Part shown: positions 8,271-17,562 of the stretch, in pieces
How the letters are laid out: each line of letters starts with the position of its first letter
Numbering within the stretch: position 1 is the stretch's first letter
Source: Winogradskyella psychrotolerans RS-3
GTDB taxonomy: Bacteria; Bacteroidota; Bacteroidia; Flavobacteriales; Flavobacteriaceae
DNA length: 64,000 nt
Assembly: GCF_000427335.1 (NCBI RefSeq)
Contig: NZ_ATMR01000007.1
Location: 124,001-188,000, forward strand
Reading direction: 5' to 3'
Notes under the pieces: model-generated
What the model was told of the DNA's origin: nothing
Databases searched by the model: none
What the model saw: the letters and a program-made list of their open reading frames with translations, nothing else
Translations under genes and position numbers: made by a program

Positions 8271-10457
8271 TTACAATTTATCACCCAATGTTCGATGGAT
8301 AAAATCTGTCATCTTTTTATATAAATGCAATCTTGTGTTTCCACCGTAAATGCCGTGATTTTTATCTGGATAAATCATCCATTCAAATTGTTTGTCTGCC
8401 TGAATTAATGCTTCAACCATTCGCATGGTGTTTTGCACATGTACATTATCATCTCCAGTACCGTGAATTAAAAGAAAATCCCCTTTAAGTTTATCTACAT
8501 GATTTATTGGTGAGTTTTCATCATAACCCGTTGGATTTTCTTGAGGTGTGGTCATATAACGTTCGGTATAAATAGAATCATAAAACCTCCAGCTCGTTAC
8601 AGGTGCAACTGCAATAGCCATTTTAAAAACATCATTTCCTTTAAAAAGCGCATTACTACTCATAAAGCCACCATAGCTCCAGCCCCAAATCCCAATTCTT
8701 TCAGCGTCAATATAATCTCGTTTACCTAATTGTTTTGCGGCTTCTATTTGGTCTTCAACTTCGTATTTACCTAATTCGTTTTGTGTTAGTTTTTTAAAAT
8801 CGGCTCCTTTAAAACCCGTTCCTCTTCCATCAATACAAACTACAATATAACCTTGTTGTGCTAGCATTTGATACCAATAATCATTTGTACTATTCCAACG
8901 GTTAGCCACTTGCTGCGAGCCTGGACCTGAATATTGATACATAAATAATGGATACGTTTTATTAGGATCAAAATCTTTAGGCTTAATCGTCCACATATTT
9001 AAATCATTTCCATTTACAGAAATAGTACTAAATTCCTTTTCAGACATCACATAGCCCTCGAGTTTCTTTGCTAATTGATCATTATCTTTAATTTGTTTAA
9101 CAACTTTACCCGATTTAGAACTGTATAACGTGTATTCTTGAGGTGTTGCTGCACTTGAGAACGTATTAATAAAATAGGTGAAGTCAGCACTAAAAGAAGC
9201 ACTGTTTGTTCCGACTTTTTCCGTCAAACGTTTTTTATTTTTCCCACTTAATTGTATGGAGTATACATCTCTATTTATAGAACCATTTTCTGTGGATTGG
9301 TAATAAATTGTATTGGCTTTTTCATTAAAACCATAGTAGTCGGTAACTTCCCAATTGCCTTTAGTAACTTGGTTAATGAGCTTGCCCTCTTTTGAATAAT
9401 GATAAACATGATTAAAACCATCTAACTCGCTCGTCCAGATAAAACTATTATCTTTTAAAAACGTTAAGTTGAAAGTGACATCAATATAGGCTTTATCTTT
9501 TTCTGCCAATACAATTTTTGAAGTTTTGGCTTTGGTATCAATCATCCAAAGATCTAATTCATTTTGATGACGATTCATAAACTGAACACTCAACACATTA
9601 GTATCGTTAGTCCATTCTAATCTTGGAATATAGAAATCTACATAGTCCTTCGTAACACTTAACTCAGTAAGTTTTTTGGAATCTAAATCATATAAATGTA
9701 AAGATACTATAGAGTTCGCTTCACCTGCTTTTGGATATTTAAACACATGTTGTGTCTGGTATAAATCTGAACCATAAACGTCCATAGAAAATTCAGGAAC
9801 CTCAGACTCATCAAATCTTATAAATGCAATTTGGTTACTATCTGCATTCCAGTCGAAAGCTCTTACAAAGCTAAACTCCTCTTCGTAAACCCAATCCGTA
9901 ATACCGTTTATAATCTTATTCTTTTCGCCGTCTGTAGTTAACTGTTCTACGTTTCCTGATTTTAAATCCTTTACGAATAAATTATTTTCAAATCCGTAAG
10001 CCACTTTAGTGCCGTCTGGTGACAATGTTGGTTCTTGTACCAAATCATCCGATACTTTAGTTACGTCTTTCGAAGCTATATCATATATATAATATTCACC
10101 CAAAGTAGAACGTCTAAAAACGGGTTGTGATTTTGTAGTTAGAATTATTTTAGATTCGTCAGCATTAAATGAATAATCAAAAAAACCTTGAATCTCAGAA
10201 ATATCAGTAGAAGACACTAAGGTTTTTACTTTTTCTAACGTTTTATAATCGTAAATATCTATGGTAGATGTTCGGCTTTGTCTATCAAAATTCAACACTG
10301 AATACTGATTTCCATTCTCCATTGAATGTAAAGCTTGCATTCCTTCAGTTCTAAAAGTTCCACTCCAAATGTCTTGAAGCGTGATTTGTTTTTCCTGACA
10401 AAAAACTAATGAGGTCATTAAAAAGCAAAAAACAGCTGCAAGATGTCTCAAATTCAT
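8271..10457 (-). CDS. Dipeptidyl peptidase IV (S9B)
   Basis: This 728-residue exported serine peptidase has a signal peptide (residues 1-20), an N-terminal beta-propeller to about residue 470 and a C-terminal alpha/beta-hydrolase domain. The triad is Ser594 in GWSYGG, Asp669 in GTGDDNVH and His701 in DKNHGI. The motif DWVYEEEF near 188-195 gives the Glu pair that binds the substrate N-terminus in DPP IV, which supports removal of X-Pro or X-Ala dipeptides from peptides in the periplasm. Two POT transporters follow on the same strand, so released dipeptides can be imported directly. The start gives a proper signal peptide. The gene diverges from HMG-CoA reductase across a 240-bp spacer. Confidence 0.94.
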   Translation of the reverse strand: MNLRHLAAVFCFLMTSLVFCQEKQITLQDIWSGTFRTEGMQALHSMENGNQYSVLNFDRQSRTSTIDIYDYKTLEKVKTLVSSTDISEIQGFFDYSFNADESKIILTTKSQPVFRRSTLGEYYIYDIASKDVTKVSDDLVQEPTLSPDGTKVAYGFENNLFVKDLKSGNVEQLTTDGEKNKIINGITDWVYEEEFSFVRAFDWNADSNQIAFIRFDESEVPEFSMDVYGSDLYQTQHVFKYPKAGEANSIVSLHLYDLDSKKLTELSVTKDYVDFYIPRLEWTNDTNVLSVQFMNRHQNELDLWMIDTKAKTSKIVLAEKDKAYIDVTFNLTFLKDNSFIWTSELDGFNHVYHYSKEGKLINQVTKGNWEVTDYYGFNEKANTIYYQSTENGSINRDVYSIQLSGKNKKRLTEKVGTNSASFSADFTYFINTFSSAATPQEYTLYSSKSGKVVKQIKDNDQLAKKLEGYVMSEKEFSTISVNGNDLNMWTIKPKDFDPNKTYPLFMYQYSGPGSQQVANRWNSTNDYWYQMLAQQGYIVVCIDGRGTGFKGADFKKLTQNELGKYEVEDQIEAAKQLGKRDYIDAERIGIWGWSYGGFMSSNALFKGNDVFKMAIAVAPVTSWRFYDSIYTERYMTTPQENPTGYDENSPINHVDKLKGDFLLIHGTGDDNVHVQNTMRMVEALIQADKQFEWMIYPDKNHGIYGGNTRLHLYKKMTDFIHRTLGDKL

Positions 10458-10667
10458 ATGTTTATATTTAGTATTTATAAAAGCGTAGAACCTGCTGGCT
10501 ATTGATCATTTCCTCAATCAATACTATTTTTTAGCATGCTCTTTTCTTAAATTTCCTGTTTTAATAAAGCAATGCCAAGTTTACTAAAAATTACGCAAAA
10601 AATCGCTATTATTAACAGTAAATCGGCATTTAGAATTGATTATGCAGACATTTTACACCAATCCTAG

Positions 10668-10675
10668 TATCTTTG
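10668..10675 (+). promoter_or_regulatory. Candidate -7 box for HMG-CoA reductase
   Basis: TATCTTTG matches the Bacteroidota -7 consensus TAnnTTTG and ends 22 bases before the ATG at 10698. No good TTG is seen at the usual -33 position, so the call rests on the -7 box and its place. Confidence 0.4.
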
Positions 10676-10697
10676 TTTTACAAAAATAAGAACCAAC

Positions 10698-12029
10698 ATG
10701 CCTCATACCATTTCTGGCTTTTCTAAGCTTTCTAAATCCGAAAAGATTGAATGGCTTTTAAACACGTATTTTACAGATAAAGATAGCGCAAGAGCACTTG
10801 TTAAACAGTATTGGAATACAGATGATAAACTTCAGAAGTTACACGATGAGTTTATTGAAAACACCATTACTAATTACTATTTACCACTAGGTGTTGCTCC
10901 TAATTTTTTAATTAACAAGACTATTTATACGATTCCAATGGCAATTGAGGAAAGCTCAGTTGTTGCTGCGGCAAGTAAAGCTGCTAAATTTTGGTTGGAT
11001 CGTGGTGGCTTTAAAGCCGAAGTATTATCTACAGAAAAAATTGGACAAGTTCATTTTATATATAAAGGTGGTTTTGATAAACTCGAAGCTTTTTTCAAAA
11101 ATGTTAAGCCAAAATTAATCAGTGACACAGCTTCCATAACTAAAAATATGGAACGCAGAGGGGGTGGGATTTTAGATATTCAGTTACGCAATAAATCTGA
11201 AGATTTACCAAATTATTATCAGCTTCATGCCACTTTTGAAACCTTAGATGCGATGGGAGCCAATTTCATCAATACGTGTTTAGAACAATTTGCGACGACT
11301 TTTAAAAATGAAGCCCTACTGTTTAAAGACTTTACTGGTGACGAAAGTAACATTTCTATTGTAATGAGTATTCTTTCTAATTATGTTCCACAATGTTTAG
11401 TGCGTGCTGAAGTTTCTTGTAAGATTGAAGATTTAAAAAGTAAAGACATTCCTAATCCCGAAGAGTTTGCAGAAAAATTTAAGCAAGCGGTTAGCATAGC
11501 CGAAGTTGAACCTTATAGAGCTGTGACACATAATAAGGGCATTATGAATGGTATTGATGCCGTTGTCTTAGCTACCGGAAATGATTTTAGAGCTGTTGAA
11601 GCGGGCGTACATGCGTATGCAGCAAAAGATGGTACATATTCTAGCCTAACACACTGTTCAATTACGGATGGTATTTTTAAATTCTGGATTGTAATTCCGT
11701 TGGCACTAGGAACCGTTGGCGGATTGACTAGCTTACATCCTTTGGTGAAGTTTTCTATGGAAATGCTTCAGAAACCAACTGCAAAAGACTTAATGAAAAT
11801 TGTTTCAGTAGCAGGATTAGCTCAGAATTTTGGTGCCGTAAAATCTTTAACGACAACAGGAATTCAAGAAGGGCATATGAAAATGCACTTAATGAATATT
11901 TTGAATCAGTTTGAAGCTGCAGATACCGAGAAAGTAACTTTAATTGAACATTTTAAAACGAATATCGTTACGCATAGTTCGGTTGTTGAGGCTATTACTA
12001 AAATACGTGAGTCAGGGAATTTTAAATAG
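10698..12029 (+). CDS. mvaA: Hydroxymethylglutaryl-CoA reductase, class II type
   Basis: This 443-residue enzyme reduces HMG-CoA to mevalonate, the committed step of the mevalonate isoprenoid route. Compared with the class II enzyme of Pseudomonas mevalonii, the catalytic residues appear as Glu85 (IEESSVVAA), Lys280 (HNKGIMNGID), Asp296 (ATGND) and His393 (QEGHMKMHL). There is no membrane anchor, so it is cytosolic. Class II enzymes are often annotated degradative, but a GHMP kinase following 110 bases later on the same strand favours a biosynthetic role. Cofactor preference (NADH or NADPH) cannot be read from these motifs. Confidence 0.93.
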   Translation: MPHTISGFSKLSKSEKIEWLLNTYFTDKDSARALVKQYWNTDDKLQKLHDEFIENTITNYYLPLGVAPNFLINKTIYTIPMAIEESSVVAAASKAAKFWLDRGGFKAEVLSTEKIGQVHFIYKGGFDKLEAFFKNVKPKLISDTASITKNMERRGGGILDIQLRNKSEDLPNYYQLHATFETLDAMGANFINTCLEQFATTFKNEALLFKDFTGDESNISIVMSILSNYVPQCLVRAEVSCKIEDLKSKDIPNPEEFAEKFKQAVSIAEVEPYRAVTHNKGIMNGIDAVVLATGNDFRAVEAGVHAYAAKDGTYSSLTHCSITDGIFKFWIVIPLALGTVGGLTSLHPLVKFSMEMLQKPTAKDLMKIVSVAGLAQNFGAVKSLTTTGIQEGHMKMHLMNILNQFEAADTEKVTLIEHFKTNIVTHSSVVEAITKIRESGNFK

Positions 12030-12139
12030 CAATAACTAAATTTTAATGCTTACTCGGATGGAACATCTCGCAAATACGCAAAGTTGCAGAGCTGCAAAGC
12101 CTTAATAACTTAATTACTTAATTTTTTGAACGCTAAACT

Positions 12140-13069
12140 TTGAATCCACAACCGACAACATACAGAAGTAACGGAAAGCTATTACTCACCGCAGAATATG
12201 CTGTTTTAGATGGCGCAAAAGCTTTGGCTATACCAACTAAATATGGACAGAGTTTAGTTGTTAAGCCTAATGATTCTAAAGTAATTAATTGGATGAGTTA
12301 TAATGAACTCAATGAGGTTTGGTTTGAGTGTCGTATATCATTTAATGAGATTACGACGACTGACGAAAAAAGCCAACCGAACAATGACGTTAAAGAACGG
12401 TTGTTACAAATTTTAAAAGCGACTCAAAGCTTAAATCCTGAATTTTTAGCTTCAAATCAAGGTTATGATATTACGACACACCAAGACTTTAATCGACTTT
12501 GGGGTTTGGGCACATCTTCTACTTTAATAAATAATATAGCAAACTGGGCTAATGTTGACGCTCATCAATTACTTCAAAAAACATTTGGAGGCAGTGGTTA
12601 TGATATTGCTTGTGCTCAAAATAACACTTCAATCACATTTCAATTACAATCAGAACAAAAACCGCTGGTTACATCAGTCGATTTTCAACCTGAATTTAAA
12701 CATCAACTCTATTTTGTATATCTTAATCAGAAGCAGAATAGTAGAGATGGGATTTCGGCCTACAAGACCCTTGGTAAAATTGATTCTAATACTATCGAAA
12801 ACATAAATACTATTAGTGAAGCAATGATCAGTTGCAAATCGCTATCTATTTTTGAAAACTTAATTGACACTCATGAAACTATCATTTCTAACCTCATAGA
12901 ACAAAGTCCGATTAAAACCCGACTATTTTCTGATTTTTCAGGAGCCATAAAAAGTTTAGGAGCTTGGGGAGGCGATTTTGTATTGGTAACCTCTAAGGAA
13001 GATCCAACCGCCTATTTTAATGCCAAAGGTTTTGATACTATCTTGAGCTATAAAGACATGGTGCTATAA
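12140..13069 (+). CDS. GHMP kinase, GYDIA family (mevalonate-pathway kinase)
   Basis: This 309-residue GHMP-fold kinase starts at TTG 12140: the frame has a stop at 12134 and no ATG before motif 1. Motif 1 (GKLLLTAEYAVL, 12-23), the ATP-binding glycine-rich motif GLGTSST (122-128) and GSGYDIA (151-157), which names the GYDIA family, are all present. The family phosphorylates small isoprenoid precursors such as mevalonate or phosphomevalonate; which substrate this one takes is not clear from sequence. Its place after HMG-CoA reductase supports the mevalonate pathway. A terminator-like hairpin follows directly. Confidence 0.85.
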   Translation: MNPQPTTYRSNGKLLLTAEYAVLDGAKALAIPTKYGQSLVVKPNDSKVINWMSYNELNEVWFECRISFNEITTTDEKSQPNNDVKERLLQILKATQSLNPEFLASNQGYDITTHQDFNRLWGLGTSSTLINNIANWANVDAHQLLQKTFGGSGYDIACAQNNTSITFQLQSEQKPLVTSVDFQPEFKHQLYFVYLNQKQNSRDGISAYKTLGKIDSNTIENINTISEAMISCKSLSIFENLIDTHETIISNLIEQSPIKTRLFSDFSGAIKSLGAWGGDFVLVTSKEDPTAYFNAKGFDTILSYKDMVL

Positions 13070-13070
13070 T

Positions 13071-13107
13071 ACAAAAAAAATGGCTTCACATTTCTGCAAA
13101 GCCATTT
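13071..13107 (-). terminator. Shared terminator between the GHMP kinase and ppiD
   Basis: AAATGGCTT (13078-13086) pairs with AAGCCATTT (13099-13107) around a 12-base loop. The minus strand reads into a run of eight Ts, making it a strong terminator for ppiD; the plus-strand tail is weaker but may also stop the kinase transcript. Confidence 0.7.
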
Positions 13108-13131
13108 CAAATTATTCTAATTGCTATTAGG

Positions 13132-15279
13132 TTAGTAAACCGTTTTAGCTCTATTATCGTCTATATCTGCAGCTTTTTCTAACGCTGTAAACACTTTAGT
13201 TTGTACTGTATTTCTGCGTTCAGCATTTAATCTGTTTACAATAGCTCCGTAGTTCTCTAACTTAGTAGCGTCGTTAACTTTAGTTACTTGTACAACATAA
13301 ACACCTTTTTCACCATCAATTGGTTTAGATGTTGCTCCTTCAGCTAAACCGAACGCTGCACCTACAACTTTAGGCTCAACACCAGCACCTGATAAGGTTG
13401 TGTTCTTAATAGTAACTGCTGCCGCTGTTCTAACACTCTGACCTTGATTTTTAGCGACATCAGCTAATGTCGTTGCTGTAATCTTTTCACGAATCATTTT
13501 CGCCTTCTTCTCTTTTCTTATTTCTGGTAATGCAGTAATAGAAGCATCTTCTGTACTCATTAATCCTTTTTCTCTCTTCTCTACAACTTTAGCAACGATA
13601 AAACCAAAGTTAGATATTGCAAAATTCTTAAAATCACCTGCTTCTGTATCACCATCAAAAGCCCAACGAACGACTTCTCTTTGACTTCCAAGACCTGGAA
13701 TATTTTCATCTAACGCTGCAAATGTAATAGGTTTTACAGTTAAATCACGCTCTTGAGCTAATGCATTAAAATCACCATCTTTAGCAGCAATTTCAAACTT
13801 AGACATTACGTTAAACACATCTTGAAGTGTTTGATCTGAAGGCTCAATTTTACTTGCTATTGTTGCAACTTTCACTGCACTATTAAAACTCTTCTGCTCT
13901 AATACTTCAATAATATGGTATCCGAAAGATGTCTGTACAACATCAATATCACCTTCTTTTTTATCAAAAGCAAATGCTTTAAATTCTGGTGCCATTCCTG
14001 CTAAATAGTCAAATTCAATTTCACCATCTTGCTCATTACTTACTTTATCAGAAGATAACTCTAATAAATCCATAAATTTAGTACCTGATTTAATTTTCGC
14101 AAAAATACTGTCCGCAGTTTTCTTAGCTTCTTCTGGTGTTTTAGTTACAGACGCATCTGCTCTTTGTCCACCTACAAAAGGAACTAATATATGACGCACT
14201 TTTACCGAGTCTGGTAATTGTTGAGTTGCAACAATTTTAGACAATTTATAAAACTCACCATCTTTATAAGGTCCGTAGTAACTACCAACACCTAATTTCA
14301 TCAACGTGTCTTTAGCTACAGCTGGTAATTGTGCTGCTCTTAAAAAAGCATCGTTGTACTTAATAGCTGAATTTGAATTTACAAATTCTTCAACATCAGT
14401 AGCAGAATCAAAACCTTGAATCTTTTCAGTATTCTTACTATTCTCGTTATATTCAGTTCTATCCGATTTCAAAGCTAATAAATCTGCTTTTATTTTATCT
14501 TCATCCGCTTTAGAAGCTCCCTCTTTAAATTCTACATAAACAACTTCTGTAGTCGCATCCGTTTTGTATGTATCCTCATGCTTCTTCATATAAGCAGTTA
14601 TTTCACTTTTAGAAACAGCAACCGAACTATCTGCAATAGTTGTATAAGGCACTTGGACATAACTAATATCTACTGTTTTAGAATCACCAAAATAGTCTTC
14701 TTCTGCTTCAGAAACTGTTGTACCGATACCAGCTTTAACCATATTATAATAGGTTTGCTGAATTGCGTTTGCAGCAATAGTTTGTTCATTGCTTGTCCAA
14801 CTTTCATAGTTTACTAAAAAGTTTCCTAAAGGAGCAGTGTCACCATTTAAATCTCTCAAGTTTGCAATAAATGCATTTAAACGATTCACATCAAAGTTTC
14901 CATTTACATCTTGAAATTCTGGATATGAAGAAAAACTAGTTTTCAATAAATCTCTCATTTCGTCTTTTTCGACAGACAATCCTAATTCTTCAAATTCTGA
15001 TTGTAATACAATTCTACGCACTTCTTGGTTGTAAATAGCATTCATAGATTGTGTAGACGTTTGTCTTCCACCTGATCTATCTTGATAGCTTTTTACTTTT
15101 TGCTGAAACTCATTTCGGTTGATATCTGTTCCGTTAATAGTAGCAACCACATCTTGTGATCCTCCTGTTAAGGCATCAGAATTTTTGAATAAATCTCCAA
15201 TTACGAATGAAAATAACGCTAATGCAATTACTAATATTAATACCAGTGAGCGTTGTCTAATTTTATTTAAAACTGCCAT
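13132..15279 (-). CDS. ppiD: Membrane-anchored peptidyl-prolyl isomerase, PpiD/SurA type
   Basis: This 715-residue protein has one N-terminal membrane anchor (about 12-30) and a SurA_N-like chaperone region after it. A parvulin-type PPIase domain spans about 361-461, bounded by VRHILVPF and FGYHIIEVL, and a second chaperone region follows. It should sit on the periplasmic side of the inner membrane and help outer-membrane proteins fold. It is the last gene of a minus-strand envelope cluster (coaX, outer-membrane barrel, TPR, lptC, CNNM) but is separated from the CNNM gene by 198 bases and so may have its own promoter. The symbol rests on architecture, not a close match. Confidence 0.88.
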   Translation of the reverse strand: MAVLNKIRQRSLVLILVIALALFSFVIGDLFKNSDALTGGSQDVVATINGTDINRNEFQQKVKSYQDRSGGRQTSTQSMNAIYNQEVRRIVLQSEFEELGLSVEKDEMRDLLKTSFSSYPEFQDVNGNFDVNRLNAFIANLRDLNGDTAPLGNFLVNYESWTSNEQTIAANAIQQTYYNMVKAGIGTTVSEAEEDYFGDSKTVDISYVQVPYTTIADSSVAVSKSEITAYMKKHEDTYKTDATTEVVYVEFKEGASKADEDKIKADLLALKSDRTEYNENSKNTEKIQGFDSATDVEEFVNSNSAIKYNDAFLRAAQLPAVAKDTLMKLGVGSYYGPYKDGEFYKLSKIVATQQLPDSVKVRHILVPFVGGQRADASVTKTPEEAKKTADSIFAKIKSGTKFMDLLELSSDKVSNEQDGEIEFDYLAGMAPEFKAFAFDKKEGDIDVVQTSFGYHIIEVLEQKSFNSAVKVATIASKIEPSDQTLQDVFNVMSKFEIAAKDGDFNALAQERDLTVKPITFAALDENIPGLGSQREVVRWAFDGDTEAGDFKNFAISNFGFIVAKVVEKREKGLMSTEDASITALPEIRKEKKAKMIREKITATTLADVAKNQGQSVRTAAAVTIKNTTLSGAGVEPKVVGAAFGLAEGATSKPIDGEKGVYVVQVTKVNDATKLENYGAIVNRLNAERRNTVQTKVFTALEKAADIDDNRAKTVY

Positions 15280-15454
15280 AGTCTTTTGTAATGTCTTTAA
15301 TTTGGTGTAAATAAGTCTGCGAAAATAGTATATTCTACTAAATAATAAAAGGAGAAGCGTAGTTTTTATAAGCGTAAGAAGCTTTATTCAAAATCTCATT
15401 AAAATATGCCTAAATAACTTCACTATAATATGAAGATATAACTGTAAGATTCTA

Positions 15455-15475
15455 ATTTTTGAAACGCTCAAAAAT
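15455..15475 (-). terminator. Weak AT-rich hairpin after the CNNM gene
   Basis: ATTTTTGA (15455-15462) and TCAAAAAT (15468-15475) form a perfect 8-bp inverted repeat with a 5-base loop, starting 3 bases after the stop of the minus-strand CNNM gene. A tail of Ts is lacking, so it may be a 3'-end or processing hairpin. Confidence 0.35.
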
Positions 15476-15477
15476 GG

Positions 15478-16767
15478 TTAGTCCACATCTAAAACCTTTA
15501 GTATAACTTCATCAATTTTTGTAGAGGATACTTCTGTAATTGTAAACTTGAAATTTTCGATTTGCACATCGTCATTCTCTTGTGGAATACCTTCTGTGGC
15601 ATGAACGATTAATCCTCCTAAGGTTTCATAATTTTCGCTTTCAGGAAGATTTAACTTATAGGTTTCGTTAATGTAGTCTACTTCTAGTCTTGCTGTAAAT
15701 TTATAAGTATTGTCATTAAGTTGCTCTTCAACCATCTCAATCACATCATGCTCATCTTCAATTTCACCGAATAATTCTTCAACGATATCCTCAACAGTCA
15801 TAATTCCAGAGGTACCACCATATTCATCTATTACCACTGCTATACTTCGACGTTTCTTAGTTAAAATATTCAATACGTCTTTTATAAGTATGGTTTCGGG
15901 CACAAAAGCAACACGGATAATTATAGATTTAATGGTTTCAGGCTTTTTAAATAGTTCAAAAGAATGAACGTATCCCAAAATATCATCGATACTATCCCTA
16001 TAAACGATAATTTTAGTTCTACCTGTTTCTATAAAAAGCTGTCTTAAGTTTTCAATAGAATCTAAAATATCTACAGCTGTGATCTCTGTACGTGGCACCA
16101 TTACCTCACGTGCCTTTACTTCTGAAAACTCTAGAGCATTCTGAAAAATCTGAATTTCACTATCAACATCATCATGATTTTCCACCGACTCCATTTGTTC
16201 AGTAATATAATTACCAAGCTCTACTTTAGTCATTGCTAAAACAACATCTTCACCTTCGGCTTTAAATATGTATTTTAAAACAGCATCCGAAATCCAAATA
16301 ATAAAATCTGAAACCCACGAAAACAAGATGTAGAAGATATACGTTGGAAAGGCTAGCACCTTTAATAAAGTATTAGCGTAAATTTGAAAGAATACTTTAG
16401 GTAAAAATTCTGCTGTAATTAAAATTACTAGAGTTGAAATCACCGTTTGAGTTAACAACTGCAAATCGACAAGCATATAAGTTAGTGCCGGACTATCTGA
16501 AGGCAACTTGGTCTGAAACCAACTTACCAAAACCTCACCCATTTTAAAACCATAGATAACCAATGCTATATTATTTCCAATAAGCATGGTTGCTATATAT
16601 TTGGAAGGTTTAGCTGTAAGCTTACCCAAGATTCTCCCTAAAAAATCCCCTTGTTTCTTCTCTAACTCAATATGAATTTTATTGGAAGATACATAAGCGA
16701 TTTCCATACCAGAGAAAAAGGCTGAAAGTATAAGTGTAGTTATAATAATGACTATGTCGGAAGTCAT
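15478..16767 (-). CDS. CNNM/CBS-domain membrane protein (CorC/HlyC family)
   Basis: This 429-residue protein has a CNNM membrane domain (about 1-190, several hydrophobic helices), a CBS-domain pair (about 205-330, including VPRTEITAVD and IDEYGGTSGIMTVEDIVEELFG) and a C-terminal CorC_HlyC domain (about 345-428). Members are linked to Mg2+ or other divalent cation transport, with CBS domains sensing adenine nucleotides; the old hemolysin name is not a function. The gliding protein GldE has the same architecture, but the usual gldD neighbour is absent here, so I do not assign it. Only 3 bases separate it from the small membrane gene upstream. Confidence 0.9.
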   Translation of the reverse strand: MTSDIVIIITTLILSAFFSGMEIAYVSSNKIHIELEKKQGDFLGRILGKLTAKPSKYIATMLIGNNIALVIYGFKMGEVLVSWFQTKLPSDSPALTYMLVDLQLLTQTVISTLVILITAEFLPKVFFQIYANTLLKVLAFPTYIFYILFSWVSDFIIWISDAVLKYIFKAEGEDVVLAMTKVELGNYITEQMESVENHDDVDSEIQIFQNALEFSEVKAREVMVPRTEITAVDILDSIENLRQLFIETGRTKIIVYRDSIDDILGYVHSFELFKKPETIKSIIIRVAFVPETILIKDVLNILTKKRRSIAVVIDEYGGTSGIMTVEDIVEELFGEIEDEHDVIEMVEEQLNDNTYKFTARLEVDYINETYKLNLPESENYETLGGLIVHATEGIPQENDDVQIENFKFTITEVSSTKIDEVILKVLDVD

Positions 16768-16770
16768 GAA

Positions 16771-16962
16771 TTATTGGTTATTACGATCTTCAAACTTTTT
16801 GCTGAAGCGTTTTCTAAAGAAAAACATAAACGTTGCCAAAGCAGCAAAAACTAATGACATATACGCACCGTCTCTATTTTCGGTCCATTTAGTAATGGCA
16901 TCGTATACAAACAGTACTGCAAAAATAATATAAGCGTAATGAAAAATCTTCTGTATCTTCAT
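16771..16962 (-). CDS. Small membrane protein of unknown function (63 aa)
   Basis: This 63-residue protein has two short hydrophobic segments (about 8-20 and 33-50) joined by a polar loop, and a very basic C-terminus (RKRFSKKFEDR). It is probably a real gene because it fits exactly between lptC (33 bases) and the CNNM gene (3 bases) on the same strand, and the overlapping plus-strand frame has no supporting context. I do not recognise a family. The basic tail should be cytoplasmic. Confidence 0.65.
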   Translation of the reverse strand: MKIQKIFHYAYIIFAVLFVYDAITKWTENRDGAYMSLVFAALATFMFFFRKRFSKKFEDRNNQ

Positions 16963-16995
16963 CTGTTAATTAATATAATTATGTGGCAAAGATAG

Positions 16996-17562
16996 TTAAT
17001 TATCGAGTTCTATTTCGCCTCCCATTTCTAACATCTGATACCTTTTAAATTCTTTATCAGAATCAAAGCCGACACCGTGTGTGCTATTTGTTAAACTTTT
17101 AAAGACAAAGGGCTCATTAGTAAACGCCCACTCTAACTTTTGGTTGTAATACAGTTGCTCTGTAAATAACGTATCTTTTTGGTGGGTTGCTATCTGTACA
17201 TCTCCACGCAAATCAATAATATCCGTTTCAGAATAGACAATGGCATAATCTGAGGTTATTGTAGTCTTATTTTTTTTATCATCGTAGACATAAAGCACCA
17301 CACCATCTGGAAACACATTAAACGCAAAATTCCGATTAGAATAATCTAACATTTTCGGACTTAGTAAATTGGCGAGTAACCTAACGGTATCTTCTTTTAC
17401 CTCAGTATATTTTAAATCTATATTTTCAGCCTCACCAATAGGTTGGTTTTGTAATACACCAACTTTTTGAACTTCGTTAAAGTCATTATCACACGAAAAA
17501 AACAAAGTCACAACAATTGCTGTGACTAGGTTTTTTATTATATGTAAAAAATGTTTTCTCAT
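16996..17562 (-). CDS. lptC: LPS export protein LptC
   Basis: This 188-residue protein has an N-terminal hydrophobic segment ending FFSC, so it is anchored either as a lipoprotein or by that helix, followed by a beta-rich OstA-like domain. Features include an NLLSPKMLDYSN stretch and an ITSDYAIVYSETDIIDLRGD pattern typical of the LptC/LptA beta-jelly-roll. LptC receives LPS from LptB2FG at the inner membrane and passes it to LptA. Its start overlaps the upstream TPR stop by one base (TAATG on the minus strand), pointing to translational coupling. The neighbours are all envelope genes. Confidence 0.8.
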   Translation of the reverse strand: MRKHFLHIIKNLVTAIVVTLFFSCDNDFNEVQKVGVLQNQPIGEAENIDLKYTEVKEDTVRLLANLLSPKMLDYSNRNFAFNVFPDGVVLYVYDDKKNKTTITSDYAIVYSETDIIDLRGDVQIATHQKDTLFTEQLYYNQKLEWAFTNEPFVFKSLTNSTHGVGFDSDKEFKRYQMLEMGGEIELDN

